Position numbers and translations under genes: made by a program. The notes below the pieces were generated by a model that saw only the letters and a list, made by a program, of their open reading frames with translations, did not search any database and was not told the DNA's origin. From Lachnoclostridium sp. (GTDB lineage: Bacteria; Bacillota; Clostridia; Lachnospirales; Lachnospiraceae): 64,000 nucleotides of DNA. The stretch is taken from positions 1 through 64,000 of the forward strand of contig JAETRR010000022.1 in the NCBI GenBank assembly GCA_021770065.1. Direction: 5' to 3'. Every line of letters starts with the position of its first letter. Positions within the stretch are counted from its first letter, which is position 1. Positions 62,453 through 64,000 of this stretch are shown one piece after another.

Positions 62453-63505
62453 TTACATGCTTTCATACCGGGCCAGGGACACTTCAATCAGCTTTTCACA
62501 CAGATCCTCAAAGGACATTCCGACAGCTGCGGCCTCCTGGGGAAGCAGGCTGGTAGGTGTCATGCCCGGCAGGGTATTGGCCTCCAGGCAGTAAAAGGAC
62601 TGATCCGCCGTATCCATCATAAAATCAATCCGTGCATAGGAGCTGAGCTTTAAGGTTTCAAAGACCCGCTCTGCATACTGCTGTAACTGTGCGGTCAGAT
62701 CAGCGCTCAGATCTGCCGGGCAGGTTTCGATGGTGCTGCCGGGCTGATATTTATTCTTATAGTCATAGTAGCCCTGCAGAGGGGCAATCTCAATAACGGG
62801 AAGAGCCTTTCCGTCAATCACGCCCACGGAGAATTCGCGGCCGGTGATAAACTGCTCTACAATTACATCTTCCCCGAAGGCATAGGCATCGGCGAGCACA
62901 TCCGGCAGCTCTTCCGGACGCTCCACCCGGTAGGTTCCCACACTGGAGCCGCCGCAGATCGTCTTTACCATGCAGGGATAGGGAACGGAAGCGGGATCTG
63001 CCTGCATGCCGTTCTTTAGAGTGATTCCCGCAGGAGTGGGAATCCCGGCCTGCCGGAACAGCTGCTTGGACAGATCCTTATCCATGGCAACTGCACTGCT
63101 TAAATATCCCGTTCCGGTGTAGGGAATACCCATCAGATCAAAGGCTGCCTGTATCCGGCCGTCCTCGCCGTTTGCCCCGTGAAGACCCAGAAACACAATG
63201 TCAGCCATCTCGCACAGAGCCAGCACATTTGGGCCGAACATACTTTTTCCTCCGTCTTTGCGCTGCTCCTTCAGCCGGGACAGATCCGGGTGAGATTCGG
63301 AAATGGCCCGGATATCCTTTGCCCAGTCAATGTTTTCCTGAAAAAGTTCTTCTGTTACAGGTTTTTCGGACTCGAGGCCCAGATAGACATCCAGAAGGAC
63401 AGCGTGGTGTCCTTTTGCTTTTAAGGCATAATAAATCTTACTTCCGGAGCTTAAGGATACATCCCGTTCCGTGCTGGTACCTCCGGCTAATACAACGATT
63501 TTCAT
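62453..63505 (-). CDS. ddl: D-alanine-D-alanine ligase
   Basis: The 350-residue protein is an ATP-grasp Ddl: VVLAGGTSTERDVSLSSGSKIYYAL (first motif), FLGLHGANGEDGRIQAAFDLMGIPYTGTGYLSSAVAMDK, PCMVKTICGGSSVGTYRV, VEQFITGREFSVGVIDGKALPVIEI, and YARIDFMMDTADQSFYCLEANTLPGMTPTSLLPQEAAAVGMSF. It makes the dipeptide used by MurF next door. Glycopeptide-resistance ligases differ in the omega loop; this one reads as an ordinary Ddl. Confidence 0.94.
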   Translation of the reverse strand: MKIVVLAGGTSTERDVSLSSGSKIYYALKAKGHHAVLLDVYLGLESEKPVTEELFQENIDWAKDIRAISESHPDLSRLKEQRKDGGKSMFGPNVLALCEMADIVFLGLHGANGEDGRIQAAFDLMGIPYTGTGYLSSAVAMDKDLSKQLFRQAGIPTPAGITLKNGMQADPASVPYPCMVKTICGGSSVGTYRVERPEELPDVLADAYAFGEDVIVEQFITGREFSVGVIDGKALPVIEIAPLQGYYDYKNKYQPGSTIETCPADLSADLTAQLQQYAERVFETLKLSSYARIDFMMDTADQSFYCLEANTLPGMTPTSLLPQEAAAVGMSFEDLCEKLIEVSLARYESM

Positions 63506-63518
63506 AAGCTTTTACTCC

Positions 63519-64000
63519 TCATACCAGATTTTTATTTTTGTCCAGCATCTCCTGAATCCGGTTCTGGGTATAGGAACCCAGAAATTTTTTTTCTTCCTTT
63601 GTCAGCTCCATTGGGAGAATAGGGGTGCCGTATTCCAGAATCACATGGCAGGGGCGGATAAAGGGAATGTGGTTTTCAAATATTTCCGCAGAATTGGTAA
63701 TTGCCATAGGGATAATGGGACATCCCGTTTTTTCGGCAATTTTCATACTGCCTTCTTTAAAGGGAAGCATCTCGTCCGTGCGGTTTCTGGTTCCTTCCGG
63801 GAAAATGCAGATGGAAATTCCCCTTTTAATATATTCAATTCCCTGCAGGATGGTTTTTAATCCCGCTTTGATATCCTTCCTGTCCAGAAACAGGCAGTAG
63901 AGCGCTTTCATCCAGTCCCGGAGGAGCCAGTAGCGGAGCATCTCAACCTTTGCCACATAGCCCGTGAGTCCGGGACACCGGGAGTAGGTAAGGAGAATAT
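63519..64000 (-). CDS. plsC: PlsC-type 1-acylglycerol-3-phosphate acyltransferase (partial)
   Basis: The frame runs open from 63519 to the window end, so the N-terminus, including the NH-x4-D catalytic motif, lies outside. The visible part (YVAKVEMLRYWLLRDWMKALYCLFLDRKD, then ICIFPEGTRNRTDEMLPFKEGSMKIAEKTGCPIIPMAI) matches blocks II-IV of the family; FPEGTRNR binds the phosphate. It transfers acyl chains in phospholipid synthesis. It lies 13 bases upstream of ddl on the same strand, so the order is plsC-ddl-murF. Confidence 0.85.
   Translation of the reverse strand, partial: ILLTYSRCPGLTGYVAKVEMLRYWLLRDWMKALYCLFLDRKDIKAGLKTILQGIEYIKRGISICIFPEGTRNRTDEMLPFKEGSMKIAEKTGCPIIPMAITNSAEIFENHIPFIRPCHVILEYGTPILPMELTKEEKKFLGSYTQNRIQEMLDKNKNLV

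Overview
The window reads as a chromosome segment from a low-to-mid GC, spore-forming Firmicute, most likely a gut Lachnospiraceae relative. Supporting this are the gdpP-rplI-dnaB and rpsF-ssb-rpsR gene orders, a GHKL-type sensor kinase remnant, MecA, CwlD, two Spo0A-like boxes (TGTCGAA), consensus AGGAGG ribosome sites, and two class B sortases. No rRNA, CRISPR array or intact prophage was seen.

Layout. 1-4415 is the decaying edge of an integrative element: two toxin-antitoxin pairs (YefM/ParE-like and Phd/Doc), a small element gene, a coiled-coil gene and a lysozyme/CHAP gene each broken by an in-frame TAG, and an intact sortase B. 4563-9419 is a MarR regulator divergent from a MATE exporter, a DXS-type transketolase and a ferredoxin-domain aldo/keto reductase. 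9912-15965 is a cellobiose-type PTS (IIA, IIB, IIC), a GH1 6-phospho-beta-glucosidase and a LevR-type regulator whose AAA+ domain has lost the sigma-54 contact loop. 16498-18605 holds tRNA-Glu and tRNA-Cys, a 5'-truncated tRNA-Asn, and regulatory pseudogenes. 18652-25923 holds NhaC, an SPFH protein with an Arc-like partner, a phosphopantetheinyl transferase, sortase B, a sirtuin and the S6/SSB/S18 operon. 25998-29684 is a GntR-controlled SIS/PTS (UlaA-type) locus. 29887-40607 is mostly core: GdpP, L9, DnaB, a MerR protein with an unusual promoter, an SGNH hydrolase, ferredoxin, MecA, a GH18 hydrolase and CwlD.

The most notable region is 40682-47524. A promoter, a 14-codon leader ORF overlapping a terminator hairpin, and three tightly packed A+T-rich genes follow one another. 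The last two match the RADAR anti-phage system: a P-loop ATPase (RdrA) and a large divergent adenosine deaminase with the full ADA metal and catalytic residue set (RdrB). The first encodes a TPR protein that is not one of the small membrane accessory proteins I know for RADAR. The arrangement suggests a RADAR variant switched on by translation-coupled antitermination.

47484-64000 returns to core genes: a DUF885 lipoprotein, a two-component system, MutS2, a degenerate HtrA-like PDZ protein, a YhaM-type nuclease, an RlmD-type methyltransferase, a sigma-70-like protein without region 4, a lipoprotein hydrolase, a truncated cold-shock gene, MurF, Ddl and a PlsC-type acyltransferase running off the end. 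A family of dispersed quasi-palindromes (about 20225, 24445, 26847, 53881 and 59573) is scattered between genes; one copy ends inside the cold-shock gene.
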